From positions 1,116,001 through 1,180,000 of the forward strand of contig NZ_JALKAS010000001.1 of the NCBI RefSeq assembly GCF_023015695.1: a DNA stretch of 64,000 nucleotides, written 5' to 3'. Source of the stretch: Jannaschia sp. S6380 (GTDB lineage Bacteria; Pseudomonadota; Alphaproteobacteria; Rhodobacterales; Rhodobacteraceae). Below are positions 28,680 to 38,175 of the stretch, piece by piece. The notes beneath the pieces were generated by a model, which saw nothing but the letters and a program-made list of their open reading frames with translations, did no database searches and had not been told where the DNA came from. Position 1 is the stretch's first letter, and each line of letters opens with the position of its first letter. A program made the position numbers and the translations under genes.

Positions 28680-29827
28680 CGCGACCCCATGAAGGCGGCC
28701 AGGCGGTCCAGCCCCTCCTCGATATCTTCGGTCGCGCGCGCATAGCTGAACCGCAGCGTCCGAGCCCCGCGCCCCGGGTCGAAATCGACCCCCGGCGTGA
28801 CGGCCACGCCCGCGCGATCCAGGATTTCGGCCGCCAGCGCCACACTGTCCCCGGTCAAATCCGACACATCCGCATAAACGTAGAAGGCCCCGTCCGGCGG
28901 CGCGATCCGCGGAAAACCGGCGCCCGGCAACCGGTCCAGCATAAGCTGACGGTTGCGGGCGTAGATCGACAGGTTAGCAGTCAGCTCCGCCTCGGCGTCC
29001 ATGGCATGCAACGCGGCGACCTGCGAGGCGTGGGGCGCGCAGATGAACATGTTCTGGGCCAGGCGTTCCAAGGTGCGGACATGACCCTCGGGCACGACCA
29101 TCCATCCGATCCGCCACCCGGTCATGCTGAAATACTTGCTGAAGGAGTTTACGACGTAGACGTCGTCCGACACCTCCAGCGCACTGACCGCGCGGTCGCC
29201 GTACTGGATGCCATGATAGATCTCGTCCGAGATGAAGGCCGTGCCTTGCGCCTGGCAGGCGTCGATCAGGGTGGCCATCGAGGCGCGATCCAGCATCGTC
29301 CCCGTCGGGTTCGACGGCGAGGCCACGATCAACCCGGCCAGATCGTCCGGCAAATCAGTGGCGCGCGGCTGGAACCGATCCTCCGCCCGCGTCTCGATGC
29401 CCACGTCCCGCAGGCTCAGCGCGCGCAGGATCTGGCGGTAGGACGGATACCCCGGCAGCCCCAGGCCGACCCGGTCACCCGCATCGAAAAGCGCCGTGAA
29501 CGCCAGCAGGAACGCGGCCGAAGAGCCGGCCGTGACCACCACGCGGCCCGGGTCCAGATCGACGTCGTACCAGTCGCGATAAAGGCGTGCGATGCGCGCG
29601 CGAAGCTCCGGCAGGCCCAGCGCGACGGTATAGCCGAGCGGTCCCGCCCCCATGGCGGCGGCAAGGGCGTGGCGGGCGGCGGTCGGGGCGGGCGTGCCCG
29701 GCTGGCCCACTTCCATGTGGATGACGCGACGGCCCGCCGCCTCGGCGCGCCGGGCCGCTTCCATCACATCCATCACGATGAACGGATCCACCTGCGAGCG
29801 GTCGGATAACCGTGTTGCGCCTGCCAT
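28676..29827 (-). CDS. PLP-dependent aminotransferase, class I/II
   Basis: A 383-residue fold-type I aminotransferase. PLP-binding Lys lies in VNSFSKYFSMTGWRIGW. The Asn/Asp cofactor contacts are in VASPSNPTGTM and ISDEIYHGIQYG, and the C-terminal Arg in ARTLRFSYA. The ATG is preceded by GGAGGG. Substrate is not predictable; it resembles the aspartate/alanine aminotransferase branch. Its coupling to amiC is by a 4-nt overlap. Confidence 0.92.
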   Translation of the reverse strand: MAGATRLSDRSQVDPFIVMDVMEAARRAEAAGRRVIHMEVGQPGTPAPTAARHALAAAMGAGPLGYTVALGLPELRARIARLYRDWYDVDLDPGRVVVTAGSSAAFLLAFTALFDAGDRVGLGLPGYPSYRQILRALSLRDVGIETRAEDRFQPRATDLPDDLAGLIVASPSNPTGTMLDRASMATLIDACQAQGTAFISDEIYHGIQYGDRAVSALEVSDDVYVVNSFSKYFSMTGWRIGWMVVPEGHVRTLERLAQNMFICAPHASQVAALHAMDAEAELTANLSIYARNRQLMLDRLPGAGFPRIAPPDGAFYVYADVSDLTGDSVALAAEILDRAGVAVTPGVDFDPGRGARTLRFSYARATEDIEEGLDRLAAFMGSR

Positions 29828-29984
29828 GCAGCCCTCCGATACTTGGCGGCACAGATGCCCCGGCCGGCGCGCCGGGGTCAATGCGTCCGGTGGCGGACGA
29901 CCCGGGGCCAGTGGCGTTCCGCCCGCGTGGCCGAATTCGGGCCCGACGAAGGATCCGATCCGGCACCTGGCCCTGAAACGGAAA

Positions 29985-30008
29985 ACGGGGCGCCCTGCGA
30001 CGCCCCGT
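29985..30008 (-). terminator. Rho-independent terminator of rne
   Basis: A perfect 8-bp stem, ACGGGGCG/CGCCCCGT, with an 8-nt loop. On the minus strand it is followed by TTTTCC, 23 nt after the rne stop codon. Confidence 0.8.
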
Positions 30009-30031
30009 CCCGCGGTTCGAAAGGCGGTCGG

Positions 30032-33004
30032 TCAGCCGCCGAAGGACCACCAGCCCTTGCGTTTCGGCTTGGCCGGAGCCTCGGCAACGACCTCCGGCAT
30101 GTCGGGTTCCGGCTCGGAACGCTCCGGCTCGGCCTGCGCGCCCGAACCGCCGGCGTCGTCTTCGACTGTCGGTTCGGTCGACGGCGCCGGTGCCTTGGCA
30201 CGGGTGCGCGGCTTGGCCTTGGGCTTCTCGGCTACCGGGGTCTCCTCCGCCGGGGCCTCCGCCGCCTCGGGTGCGGCATCGGGGGCGGCCTCCGGCACGT
30301 CGGCCGCCTCGGCCGCCCCGCCTTGATCCGAAGTGGTCGGCTTCTTTGAGCGCGACCGGCTGCGCGAGCGGGACTTCGACTTGGGCGCCCCGTCCTCCGC
30401 CGCGGGCGCGTTCGCCACGTCCCCTTGGGTGGCCCCGGCCTCGATCGGCTCGGCCACCTCGGCGCCCTGCGCCGCCTCGGCCTTCGGGTCCTCCGTGCGA
30501 TCCTGCGTCGCGTCGTCGCCGTTTCCGCCCTTCTTGCGGCGCGACCGGCGGCGGCGCTTCTTCTTCGGCGCGCCGTCATCTCCGCCATGGCGCTCGGCCC
30601 GGACCTCGCCGCCCTGATCGGCGTCGTTCGCGGCAGGCGCCTCGTCCTCGATCACATCGCCATCGGCGTCGTCCGCCTCGTCCTCGGCCGAGGTCCAGGA
30701 CGTGTCCATCTGAATCACGTTCGAAGGCTTCGGCACAATGCGGGTGGCCGTCTTGAACTTCTCGATGGCGTAGTCGGGCGCGACCATCGACGGCTCGGCC
30801 ACCACGCGCACGGCCATGTCGTAGCGCGCCTCGATCGCTGCGAGATGCTCGCGCTTCTCGTTCATCAGATAGTTGCAGATGTCGACCGGGACCTTCAGCA
30901 GCACTTCGCGGGAGCGCTTCTTGACGCCTTCCTCCTCGATCGCACGCAGGATCTGCAACGCGACGGAATCGTCGGACCGGATCAGGCCCGTTCCATGGCA
31001 ATGCGGACAGGCCTGCGTCGTCGCCTCCAGCATTCCGGGGCGCAGCCGCTGGCGCGACATCTCCAGGAGGCCGAAGCCCGAGATCCGGCCCACCTGGATG
31101 CGGGCGCGGTCGTTCTTCAGCGCGTCTTTCAGGCGCTTCTCGACGGCGGCGTTGTTCTTGCGCTCGTCCATGTCGATAAAGTCGATGACGATCAGCCCGG
31201 CCAGGTCGCGCAGGCGCATCTGGCGCGCCACCTCGTCGGCGGCTTCCAAGTTGGTCTTGGTCGCCGTCTCCTCGATCGAGCCTTCCTTGGTGGCCTTGCC
31301 CGAGTTCACGTCGACCGCAACCAGCGCCTCGGTAATGCCGATGACGATATAGCCGCCGGACGGCAGCTGCACCGTCGGATTGAACATCGCCGCCAGATAG
31401 CTCTCGACGCCGTGCTTGGCGAAGAGCGGCTGCCCGCCGGTCGGGTGCTGCTTCACGTTCTTCGCATGCGACGGCATGATCAGCTTCATGTAGTCCTTGG
31501 CGTCGCGATACCCGGCCTCGCCCTCGACGATCACCTCGTCGATGTCGCGATTGTAGAGGTCGCGGATCGAGCGGTGGATGAGGTTCCCCTCCTCGTAGAT
31601 CGGCGCGGGCGCAATCGACTTGAGCGTCAGTTCGCGCACCTGTTCCCACTGGCGCTGAAGGTATTCATAGTCGCGCTTGATCTCGGTCTTGGTACGCTTG
31701 GCGCCCGCGGTCCGCACGATCAGGCCCGCGCCCTGCGGCACGTCGATCTCGGACGCGATCTCCTTGAGCTTCTTGCGGTCGGCGGCGTTGGTGATCTTGC
31801 GGCTGATCCCGCCGCCCCGCGCGGTGTTGGGCATCAGCACGCAGTACCGGCCGGCCAGCGACAGATACGTCGTCAGCGCGGCGCCCTTGTTACCGCGCTC
31901 CTCCTTGACGACCTGCACCAGCATGATCTGGCGGACCTTCACGACCTCCTGGATCTTATACTTGCGCGCGCGCGTCCGCGTCGGCCGGGCCGGGCGGATG
32001 TCTTCGGCGGTGTCGTCGTCGGCCACGGTCTCGACGGCGGAATCCTTCTCGGCCGGTTCGGCCGGCTTCTTGCGGCTGCGCGAACGGGATTTCCTGGGCG
32101 CGGACTCGGACGGGGCGTCCTCGACCGGGGTTTCGACGGTGCTGTCCGATCCCAGATCGACCGTCTCCATTCCCATCGGCTCGGGCAGGGCCTCGACCTC
32201 GCTGGCGCCCTCGGTTCCTTCGGACTGGACGGCAGGATCGGCGTCGGGCGTGGCCTCGGTGGCGCTGGCACCCTTGTCGTCGCTGACGGTCTCGTCTTCC
32301 AGGCCGGCACTTTCCGCGATGGTCCGGGCGGGACCGCCATCGTCTTCGCTTTCATCGCCCGCGTCCTCGCTACCCGAGGGGGCGGCGGCCGCCTCGGAAA
32401 GCTCGGCGGCGCTGCCGCTCACGACGCCCTCGTCCTGCACCTCGTCCGCGGCGATCGCGGCCTTGGCCGAGGGTTCCTCCTCCGGCGACGGCGCCGGGGC
32501 GTCCGATCCGTCGCCGTTATCGGTCGCGCTTTCGTCGGCGGATGCATCGGCGGATTCGGGCGTTTCCGACTTCTTACGCGAGCGCGAACGCGACCGGCTG
32601 CGCGAACGGGACTTTTTGGGTTTCGCCTCTTCGTTTCCGGATTCGGCGTCGGCCTCGGCGTCCGCGGCTTCGTCGGCCTCGGCTTCGGCGTCGTCGGCAT
32701 CCTCCTGATCGCGGGCGAGCGCGCGCTCCTCGGCCAGGATCGCGTCACGATCGGCCTTGGGGATCTGGTAGTAGTCGGGATGGATTTCCGAGAAGGCCAG
32801 AAAGCCGTGACGGTTCCCGCCATAGTCGACGAACGCGGCCTGCAGCGACGGCTCCACGCGCGTCACCTTCGCCAGATAGATATTGCCTGCAAGCTGTCGC
32901 CTGTTCAGGCTCTCGAAGTCGAACTCCTCAACCTTGTTTCCGTCTGCCACCACGACCCGGGTCTCTTCCGGGTGGGTGGCGTCGATCAGCATTTTCTTCG
33001 CCAT
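30032..33004 (-). CDS. rne: Ribonuclease E
   Basis: Essential endonuclease of mRNA turnover and rRNA/tRNA processing. The 990-residue protein starts MAKKMLIDA. The S1 domain begins near residue 36 (GNIYLAKVTRVEPSLQAAF). It is split by a roughly 260-residue acidic, low-complexity insertion containing SRSR/KK repeats before resuming at VVKVRQIMLVQVVKEERG. The catalytic DNase I-like region has both magnesium Asp residues (VAVDVNSGKAT, GLIVIDFIDM) and the Zn-link CPHCHGTG. The C-terminal region is disordered, with Arg/Lys-rich KKKRRRRSRRKKGG, and ends KRKGWWSFGG. The insertion and SR repeats are the odd part. Confidence 0.97.
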   Translation of the reverse strand: MAKKMLIDATHPEETRVVVADGNKVEEFDFESLNRRQLAGNIYLAKVTRVEPSLQAAFVDYGGNRHGFLAFSEIHPDYYQIPKADRDAILAEERALARDQEDADDAEAEADEAADAEADAESGNEEAKPKKSRSRSRSRSRSRKKSETPESADASADESATDNGDGSDAPAPSPEEEPSAKAAIAADEVQDEGVVSGSAAELSEAAAAPSGSEDAGDESEDDGGPARTIAESAGLEDETVSDDKGASATEATPDADPAVQSEGTEGASEVEALPEPMGMETVDLGSDSTVETPVEDAPSESAPRKSRSRSRKKPAEPAEKDSAVETVADDDTAEDIRPARPTRTRARKYKIQEVVKVRQIMLVQVVKEERGNKGAALTTYLSLAGRYCVLMPNTARGGGISRKITNAADRKKLKEIASEIDVPQGAGLIVRTAGAKRTKTEIKRDYEYLQRQWEQVRELTLKSIAPAPIYEEGNLIHRSIRDLYNRDIDEVIVEGEAGYRDAKDYMKLIMPSHAKNVKQHPTGGQPLFAKHGVESYLAAMFNPTVQLPSGGYIVIGITEALVAVDVNSGKATKEGSIEETATKTNLEAADEVARQMRLRDLAGLIVIDFIDMDERKNNAAVEKRLKDALKNDRARIQVGRISGFGLLEMSRQRLRPGMLEATTQACPHCHGTGLIRSDDSVALQILRAIEEEGVKKRSREVLLKVPVDICNYLMNEKREHLAAIEARYDMAVRVVAEPSMVAPDYAIEKFKTATRIVPKPSNVIQMDTSWTSAEDEADDADGDVIEDEAPAANDADQGGEVRAERHGGDDGAPKKKRRRRSRRKKGGNGDDATQDRTEDPKAEAAQGAEVAEPIEAGATQGDVANAPAAEDGAPKSKSRSRSRSRSKKPTTSDQGGAAEAADVPEAAPDAAPEAAEAPAEETPVAEKPKAKPRTRAKAPAPSTEPTVEDDAGGSGAQAEPERSEPEPDMPEVVAEAPAKPKRKGWWSFGG

Positions 33005-33414
33005 TTTGCTTTCCGCGACAGCGGACCCGTGCCCCGGGGGGCGCGCGTCTGGCATGTCGTCTTGATGGGGCGCGCGCAGGCGACAGGTCAGCGGGGCGGC
33101 CTGGCCGCGTCCCGTCCGTCGCTGTCATGTCCTGCGTCATCGCGGCTCTCAGTTCGATCCGCGCGCCGTGCCCCGTCCGGGGCCCCGCGGCGGGTCCGTT
33201 CACTGTCCGGTGTCGTGTGTCCGGACGTCTCTCCGGGAGGCGCGAGGCCGTCCCGCAAACTTTCCCCGATGCGCGGACCGTGTTCGGCGCCGATGGATGC
33301 ACGGGAAAGAATCCTAACCGGTCCCGACCGCCGACCTTCCGGCGGCACGACCGTGCGACCTATGTGTGACAATCCGGCCCGGATGGCAATGGCCGATCCG
33401 GTTCGATGGCCGGC
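33005..33414 (-). promoter_or_regulatory. Long upstream/leader region of rne
   Basis: About 410 bp without a gene, between rne and the endonuclease/phosphatase gene on the same strand. It holds a 6-bp perfect hairpin (CCGCCG-N6-CGGCGG near 33339) and a TTGTCA box near 33366. Long rne leaders are known to mediate autoregulation by RNase E in other bacteria; that role here is inference. No exact promoter can be assigned. Confidence 0.4.
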
Positions 33415-34251
33415 TCAGCCGGTGTCGACCGACAGGATCAGCGGTCGGTGGTCCGACAGGAGCGGTCGCGCCGGCACGTCGAACCCGGCGACGGAGACGC
33501 GGTCGTTGACCAGGACGTAGTCCGCATGCCGCGCCGCGCCTTCGTAAAGGTCGGTCCGCGTGTCCGTGATGCCGTTCTCGACCACGAGGTCGCGAAGCCC
33601 GGCCTCGGCCAGGATGTCGAAGGTCTCGGACCCCGGAAGCACGTTCAGGTCGCCGGCCAGCACGACGCCCTCGCCCTGTCCGGCCAACCCGTCCAACATC
33701 GCGCGGATACGCCGGGCCTGCGCCCCCCGCGCCGGGGTGTCGCCCTTGCCGTCAGGGTCGCGAAGCCCGTGCAGGTGGCCCACGACCAGCGTCTGGCCGG
33801 TGGCCGGGTCCTCGACACGCATGACCTGCATCGCGCGGGGCACCGGCTCCGGCCCCCAGCCGTCGCGGCGAAAGCGGCCGTGGACGAAGCCCTGCATGCG
33901 CTCGGTCACGGCCAGATGCGGGGCGACCCAGCAGGCGATGCCGTGCTCGGACCGCCATTGCCGCCCGTTCACGTCGGTCAGCGGGCCGCGGGCCGCGCCC
34001 GCGAACCAGGGCTGGTGTCCGGGCAGGCAGGCCGAGATGTCGGCGAACAGGTCCGACCGCTGGTCGAGCTGGCGAAAGGGATCGACATAGCGCAGCCAGG
34101 GCGGCGACTTGCGCGGGGCCCGCGTCACTTCCTGCAGGCAAAGGATGTCGGGGCGTTCGGACGTGATCCAACCCTGCAGCGCGGGCCAGCAGCGTCCGCC
34201 CCAGGCGTTCAGGCTGACGATCCGGTGCACGCCCCCGTCGGACAAATCCAC
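33415..34251 (-). CDS. Endonuclease/exonuclease/phosphatase family protein
   Basis: A 278-residue protein with the DNase I/ExoIII-like fold. Metal and catalytic residues are visible in RIVSLNAWGG (Asn), LCLQEVT (Glu), VGHLHGL (His), GDLNVLPGS (Asp/Asn) and LLSDHRPL (Asp-His). No signal peptide or membrane segment, so it is cytoplasmic. It ends 10 nt from the regulator gene's stop end and is encoded on the same strand. Substrate (nucleic acid or phosphoester) is unknown. Confidence 0.85.
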   Translation of the reverse strand: MDLSDGGVHRIVSLNAWGGRCWPALQGWITSERPDILCLQEVTRAPRKSPPWLRYVDPFRQLDQRSDLFADISACLPGHQPWFAGAARGPLTDVNGRQWRSEHGIACWVAPHLAVTERMQGFVHGRFRRDGWGPEPVPRAMQVMRVEDPATGQTLVVGHLHGLRDPDGKGDTPARGAQARRIRAMLDGLAGQGEGVVLAGDLNVLPGSETFDILAEAGLRDLVVENGITDTRTDLYEGAARHADYVLVNDRVSVAGFDVPARPLLSDHRPLILSVDTG

Positions 34252-34261
34252 CCCCCGCCGG

Positions 34262-35596
34262 TCAGAGGTAGTTCGACCGGCTCAACCCGTATTTCGCCAT
34301 CTTCTCGTTCAAGGTCCGGCGCGGCAGGGACAACTCCTCCATGACGCCGGCGATGGATCCGCGATGACGGCGCATGGTGTTGTCGATCAGCATCCGCTCG
34401 AACGCCTCGACATATTCCTTCAGCGGCTTGCCCTCGGTCGTGACCTGGACGGTCTCGCCCTGCTCCTGCGTATCGGACATCAGAAGCGACGAGATCGAGC
34501 CCGTCCCCCGGCGCTGCTGCAGCACCGCGCGTTCGGCCAGGTTGATCAACTGCCGTACGTTGCCCGGCCAGGGCGCCTGCAGCAGTTGCGCGGCCTCCTG
34601 CGCGGAGAGCTGGGGCGGCGTCGCGCCGTATTCCTCGCCGAAGCTCTCGGCGAAATGCGTGAACAGCGTCAGCACGTCCTCGCCCCGGTTGCGCAGGGGC
34701 GGCAGGACCAGCTTCATCGCCGCCAGCCGGAAGAACAGGTCCGGCCGAAGCGCGTCCTCCAGCGTCTTCTCGGGGTCGGAGCCGTTGTGGATCGCCACGA
34801 TCCGCGTCTCGGCCGGGGTGCCCTGATCGTTGATGAACGTCAGGAGCCGCGCCTGCAACGCCAGCGGCAACGCTTCGATATCCTCGAGCACGAGCGTCCC
34901 GCCGCGCGCTTCCTCGACCAGCGGCAGGCCGCCTTCGGTCACGGGGCCGAACAGCTTGGCGCCCAGTTCCTCCTCGCCCAACGCCGCGCAGGAGGTCAAC
35001 GCGAAGGTCTTCCCCGCACGGGGGCCCACGGCGTGCAGCGCGTGCGCGACCAGCGTCTTGCCGGTGCCGGTCTCGCCGTCGATCAGCACGTGGGTGTCCG
35101 CCTGGCCCAGGTCCAGGATGTCCTCGCGAAGACGCTCCATCGCCGGGGACGTCCCGATCAGCTTGCGCATCAGGACGGTCCCGTCCGACAGCTCGCGCCG
35201 CAGGGCCCGGTTGTCCAGCGTCAGCTTGCGCGCCTGCGCGGCACGGCGCGCGAGATCGGTCAGGCGGTCGGGGTTGAACGGCTTCTCCATGAAGTCGTAG
35301 GCACCCAGCTGCATCGCCTCGACCGCCATCGGCACGTCGCCATGCCCCGTGATCATGATGACCGGCAGGCTGCTGTCCGCGCTCATCAGGCGCTTGAGGA
35401 ACTGCATCCCGTCCATGCCCGGCATGCGGATGTCCGAGATAACGACACCCGGATAGTCAGACGTGATCTTCTTGAGCGCCTCCTCGGCACTGCCGTAGGT
35501 TTCGGTGGCGAAGCCCGACAAGGCCAGCCACTGGCTGATCGACTGCCGCATGTCCGTTTCGTCGTCGACGATCGCGATCCTGGTCTGCTCGGCCAT
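34262..35596 (-). CDS. dctD: DctD-like response regulator with AAA+ domain lacking GAFTGA
   Basis: Cytoplasmic response regulator of 444 residues. The receiver domain (1-120) has the phosphoacceptor D55 in VVISDIRMPG and the Lys in FMEKPF. The AAA+ domain has an intact Walker A (GETGTGKT) and an Arg-finger region (LRPDLFFRLAAM). The sigma54-contact loop, normally GAFTGA after LFG, reads LFGPVTEGGLPLVEEA, and Walker B is GGTLVLEDIEAL rather than GGTLFLDEI. A Fis-type helix-turn-helix closes the protein (GSIAGVMEELSLPRRTLNEKM). Without GAFTGA it should not open sigma54 complexes, like the GAFTGA-less NtrC of Rhodobacter. The dctB gene is 7 nt upstream. Confidence 0.9.
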   Translation of the reverse strand: MAEQTRIAIVDDETDMRQSISQWLALSGFATETYGSAEEALKKITSDYPGVVISDIRMPGMDGMQFLKRLMSADSSLPVIMITGHGDVPMAVEAMQLGAYDFMEKPFNPDRLTDLARRAAQARKLTLDNRALRRELSDGTVLMRKLIGTSPAMERLREDILDLGQADTHVLIDGETGTGKTLVAHALHAVGPRAGKTFALTSCAALGEEELGAKLFGPVTEGGLPLVEEARGGTLVLEDIEALPLALQARLLTFINDQGTPAETRIVAIHNGSDPEKTLEDALRPDLFFRLAAMKLVLPPLRNRGEDVLTLFTHFAESFGEEYGATPPQLSAQEAAQLLQAPWPGNVRQLINLAERAVLQQRRGTGSISSLLMSDTQEQGETVQVTTEGKPLKEYVEAFERMLIDNTMRRHRGSIAGVMEELSLPRRTLNEKMAKYGLSRSNYL

Positions 35597-35603
35597 GTGC
35601 TTC

Positions 35604-37403
35604 CTACTCGGCTGCGTCGAGGGCTATGTCTATCGCGGGCAGCCGGACTTCAAAGACCGCCCCGCCGCGTATTGCGTTCCGGGCGGTCAACCGCCCACCC
35701 ATGTCATTGATGATCCCCGAGGAGATGGCCAGCCCCAGGCCGACGCCCTCACCCGGCTTCTTGGTGGTGTAGAACGGTTCGAACAGCTTTTCGGGGTCCT
35801 TCAGGCCGTGGCCCGTGTCGCGCACCGAGAGCGAAACCTCCTCGCCCGCCGTCAGCAGGATGTCGAGCTCCTTTTCCTCCGCCCCCTGCATCGCGTCGAG
35901 CGCGTTGCGCACCAGGTTGATGATGACCTGTTCCAGCCGCAAGCGATCGACCATCACCATGACCGGCGTGTCGGGGATGATCTGGCTGAGACGCACGGTC
36001 TCCTGCCGCAGCTGTGGCTCCATCAGGGTCAGCGCCGCCGACAGGGCGTGCCGCACGTCGACCGCCTCGAACGCCGCATCGCCCTTGCGGGCATAGGATT
36101 TTAGCTGCCTCGTAATCGCGCCCATCCGGTCGATCAGGTCGTCGATGCGTTGGAAGCTCGACAGGGCCTCGTCCGACCGGCGCCGCTGCAGCAGAAGGCG
36201 CGCGCCGGCCAGATAGGTCTTCATTGCGGCCAGGGGCTGGTTCAACTCGTGGCTGACGGCGGCCGACATCTCGCCCAGCGCGGCCAGCTTGGACGACTGC
36301 GCCAGCGACTGCTCGGTCTCCTTCAGCTCCTCCTGCACGCGCTTGCGCTCGGCGATCTCACTCGACAGCCGGTCGTTCAGCCGCCGCAGTTCCACCGATT
36401 CGCGTTGAAACAGCAGCGAGCGTAGCTGCGACCGCCGGTTCAGCAGGTAGAACCCCAGCGCCAGCAGCAGCGCGAAACCCATGATGATCAGCGCCAAGAC
36501 GCCGTTCACCCGTTCGCGCACCGATTCGTAGCTGGTGAAACTGACCAAGCGCCAGCCGCGGAACGGCACGCGCGTTTCCATCTGGATCAGGGCCGAGCCG
36601 GCCAGGTAGCCCTCCTCGATCCCGGGGCCGAACGCGCCGGTCGTCGCCAGCGCACGCTCCAGCGCGGACGGCACCGACGTGGCCTCGATCGCGTCCTCCA
36701 GCGGCTGGCCGCGCCAGCGCGGTTCGGTCGACAGGATGACGATCCCGCTCGCATCGGTGACGGCCACGGCGGCCGTCGTGCCGCGCCAGCGGCTCTCGAA
36801 CTGCGACAGGTTCACCTGCACCTGCAGCACGCCCAGCTGGCGCGCGCCGTCCTGCACGACGCGACTGAAGCTCGCCTCGTAAGCGCCTGTCCTGTCGGGA
36901 AAGATCGTGAAGACGGTGTCCGTCGTATCCACCGCCTCGGTGAAGAAGGGGGTTTCGCCGTAGTTCTTGCCCAACTCCTCCCGGTCGGTGGCGGCGACGG
37001 TGCGGCCATCCATGTCCATCAGCCGGATCGAGGCCGCGCCGATCTCGTCGACGTAGGAGATCAGCCGCTGGCTGGAGGCCGAGAAATCGCGCGCGTTCAA
37101 CGCCTGGATCAGGGTCGGATCGCGCGACAGCAGCAGGGGCACGACCGAATTGCGCTGCAGCTCCGACAGGATCGCCCCGGCATAGAGCGACTGTCGCAGT
37201 TCCGCCCGCTGGCGGGTCGTCTCGACGAAGCGTTCGGTCAGCAGGCTGTTGGCAACCCAGATCGCGACGCCTGCGGCGACGATCATCGCGACGATGCCGA
37301 CCCGCACGGTCCAGGACAGCCGCGGCATCACGCGCTCGGCGCCGGTGCCGCCCGGGGTCGTCGGCGCGGCGGGCCGCAGTCGGATCAGGTCGCGCAAGGA
37401 CAT
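35604..37403 (-). CDS. dctB: DctB-like sensor histidine kinase
   Basis: Membrane sensor of 599 residues, partner of the adjacent DctD-like regulator. TM1 is at about residues 34-52, then a periplasmic double-Cache-like sensor (about 55-300; LMDMDGRTVAATDREELG, WRLVSFTSYESV). TM2 (about 305-325) and a coiled coil follow. The dimerisation helix carries H385 in AAVSHELNQPLAAMKTY. The ATPase domain has the N box NLVRNALDAM and G boxes DTGHGL and GVGLGLAIS. Known DctB proteins sense C4-dicarboxylates; the ligand here is inferred, not shown. No transporter gene is adjacent. Confidence 0.9.
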   Translation of the reverse strand: MSLRDLIRLRPAAPTTPGGTGAERVMPRLSWTVRVGIVAMIVAAGVAIWVANSLLTERFVETTRQRAELRQSLYAGAILSELQRNSVVPLLLSRDPTLIQALNARDFSASSQRLISYVDEIGAASIRLMDMDGRTVAATDREELGKNYGETPFFTEAVDTTDTVFTIFPDRTGAYEASFSRVVQDGARQLGVLQVQVNLSQFESRWRGTTAAVAVTDASGIVILSTEPRWRGQPLEDAIEATSVPSALERALATTGAFGPGIEEGYLAGSALIQMETRVPFRGWRLVSFTSYESVRERVNGVLALIIMGFALLLALGFYLLNRRSQLRSLLFQRESVELRRLNDRLSSEIAERKRVQEELKETEQSLAQSSKLAALGEMSAAVSHELNQPLAAMKTYLAGARLLLQRRRSDEALSSFQRIDDLIDRMGAITRQLKSYARKGDAAFEAVDVRHALSAALTLMEPQLRQETVRLSQIIPDTPVMVMVDRLRLEQVIINLVRNALDAMQGAEEKELDILLTAGEEVSLSVRDTGHGLKDPEKLFEPFYTTKKPGEGVGLGLAISSGIINDMGGRLTARNAIRGGAVFEVRLPAIDIALDAAE

Positions 37404-37497
37404 GAAACGTCTGTAACCAGCAGCCGACCATCCCTCAAGGATGCGGCCGCGGCATCGGCGGGCGCACGCCTTGCGCCATTGGGGCCTGCCGGCGGGA

Positions 37498-38166
37498 TCA
37501 GGCCGAAACGAGGGCCTGCGCCAGCCCCCGGAACAGAGCCGCGCCGTCGGTCCCGCCGTGCAGCGGTTCGGCCGCGCGTTCGGGATGGGGCATCATGCCC
37601 AGCACCCGCCGGTTCGCCGACAGCACCCCCGCGATCCCGTCCGTCGACCCGTTGGGCGTCGACACGTAGCGGAACGCCACGAGATTCTCGCCGTTCAGAC
37701 GGCGCAACGTCTCGTCATCGGCGGTGTAGTTGCCGTCGTGATGGGCGATCGGGATGTCGATGGTCTGGCCCAGGTCATAGGCGGCGGTGAAGGCGCTCTC
37801 GGTCTCCTCCACCCGCAGGGGCACCGTCTGGCAGATGTATTTCAGCCCGCCGTTGCGCAGCAATGCCCCGGGCAACATGCCGGCCTCGCACAGGATCTGG
37901 AAGCCGTTGCAGGGCGCGAAGACGTAGCCGCCACGATCCGCATGCGCGACCAGCGCGCGCGCGATCGGCGAACGGGCCGCGATCGCGCCGCAGCGCAGGT
38001 AGTCGCCATAGCTGAACCCGCCGGGCACGCCGACCACGTCGGTGCCCTCGGGCAGGTCCGTGTCCTTGTGCCAGACCATCGTGACGTCGAACCCGGCCCC
38101 GCGGAACGCGACGGCAAGGTCCCGGTCGCAGTTCGAGCCGGGGAAGACGAGGACGGCAGCTTGCAT
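37498..38166 (-). CDS. purQ: Phosphoribosylformylglycinamidine synthase, glutaminase subunit PurQ
   Basis: Supplies ammonia from glutamine to PurL in de novo purine synthesis. The 222-residue class-I amidotransferase has the nucleophile Cys in [15 protein letters not shown] and the catalytic His/Glu in [12 protein letters not shown]. The alcohol dehydrogenase gene lies 9 nt upstream on the same strand, and purS is about 2 kb upstream; purL is at 49416. Confidence 0.97.
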   Translation of the reverse strand: MQAAVLVFPGSNCDRDLAVAFRGAGFDVTMVWHKDTDLPEGTDVVGVPGGFSYGDYLRCGAIAARSPIARALVAHADRGGYVFAPCNGFQILCEAGMLPGALLRNGGLKYICQTVPLRVEETESAFTAAYDLGQTIDIPIAHHDGNYTADDETLRRLNGENLVAFRYVSTPNGSTDGIAGVLSANRRVLGMMPHPERAAEPLHGGTDGAALFRGLAQALVSA

Positions 38167-38175
38167 GGCGGGGTC

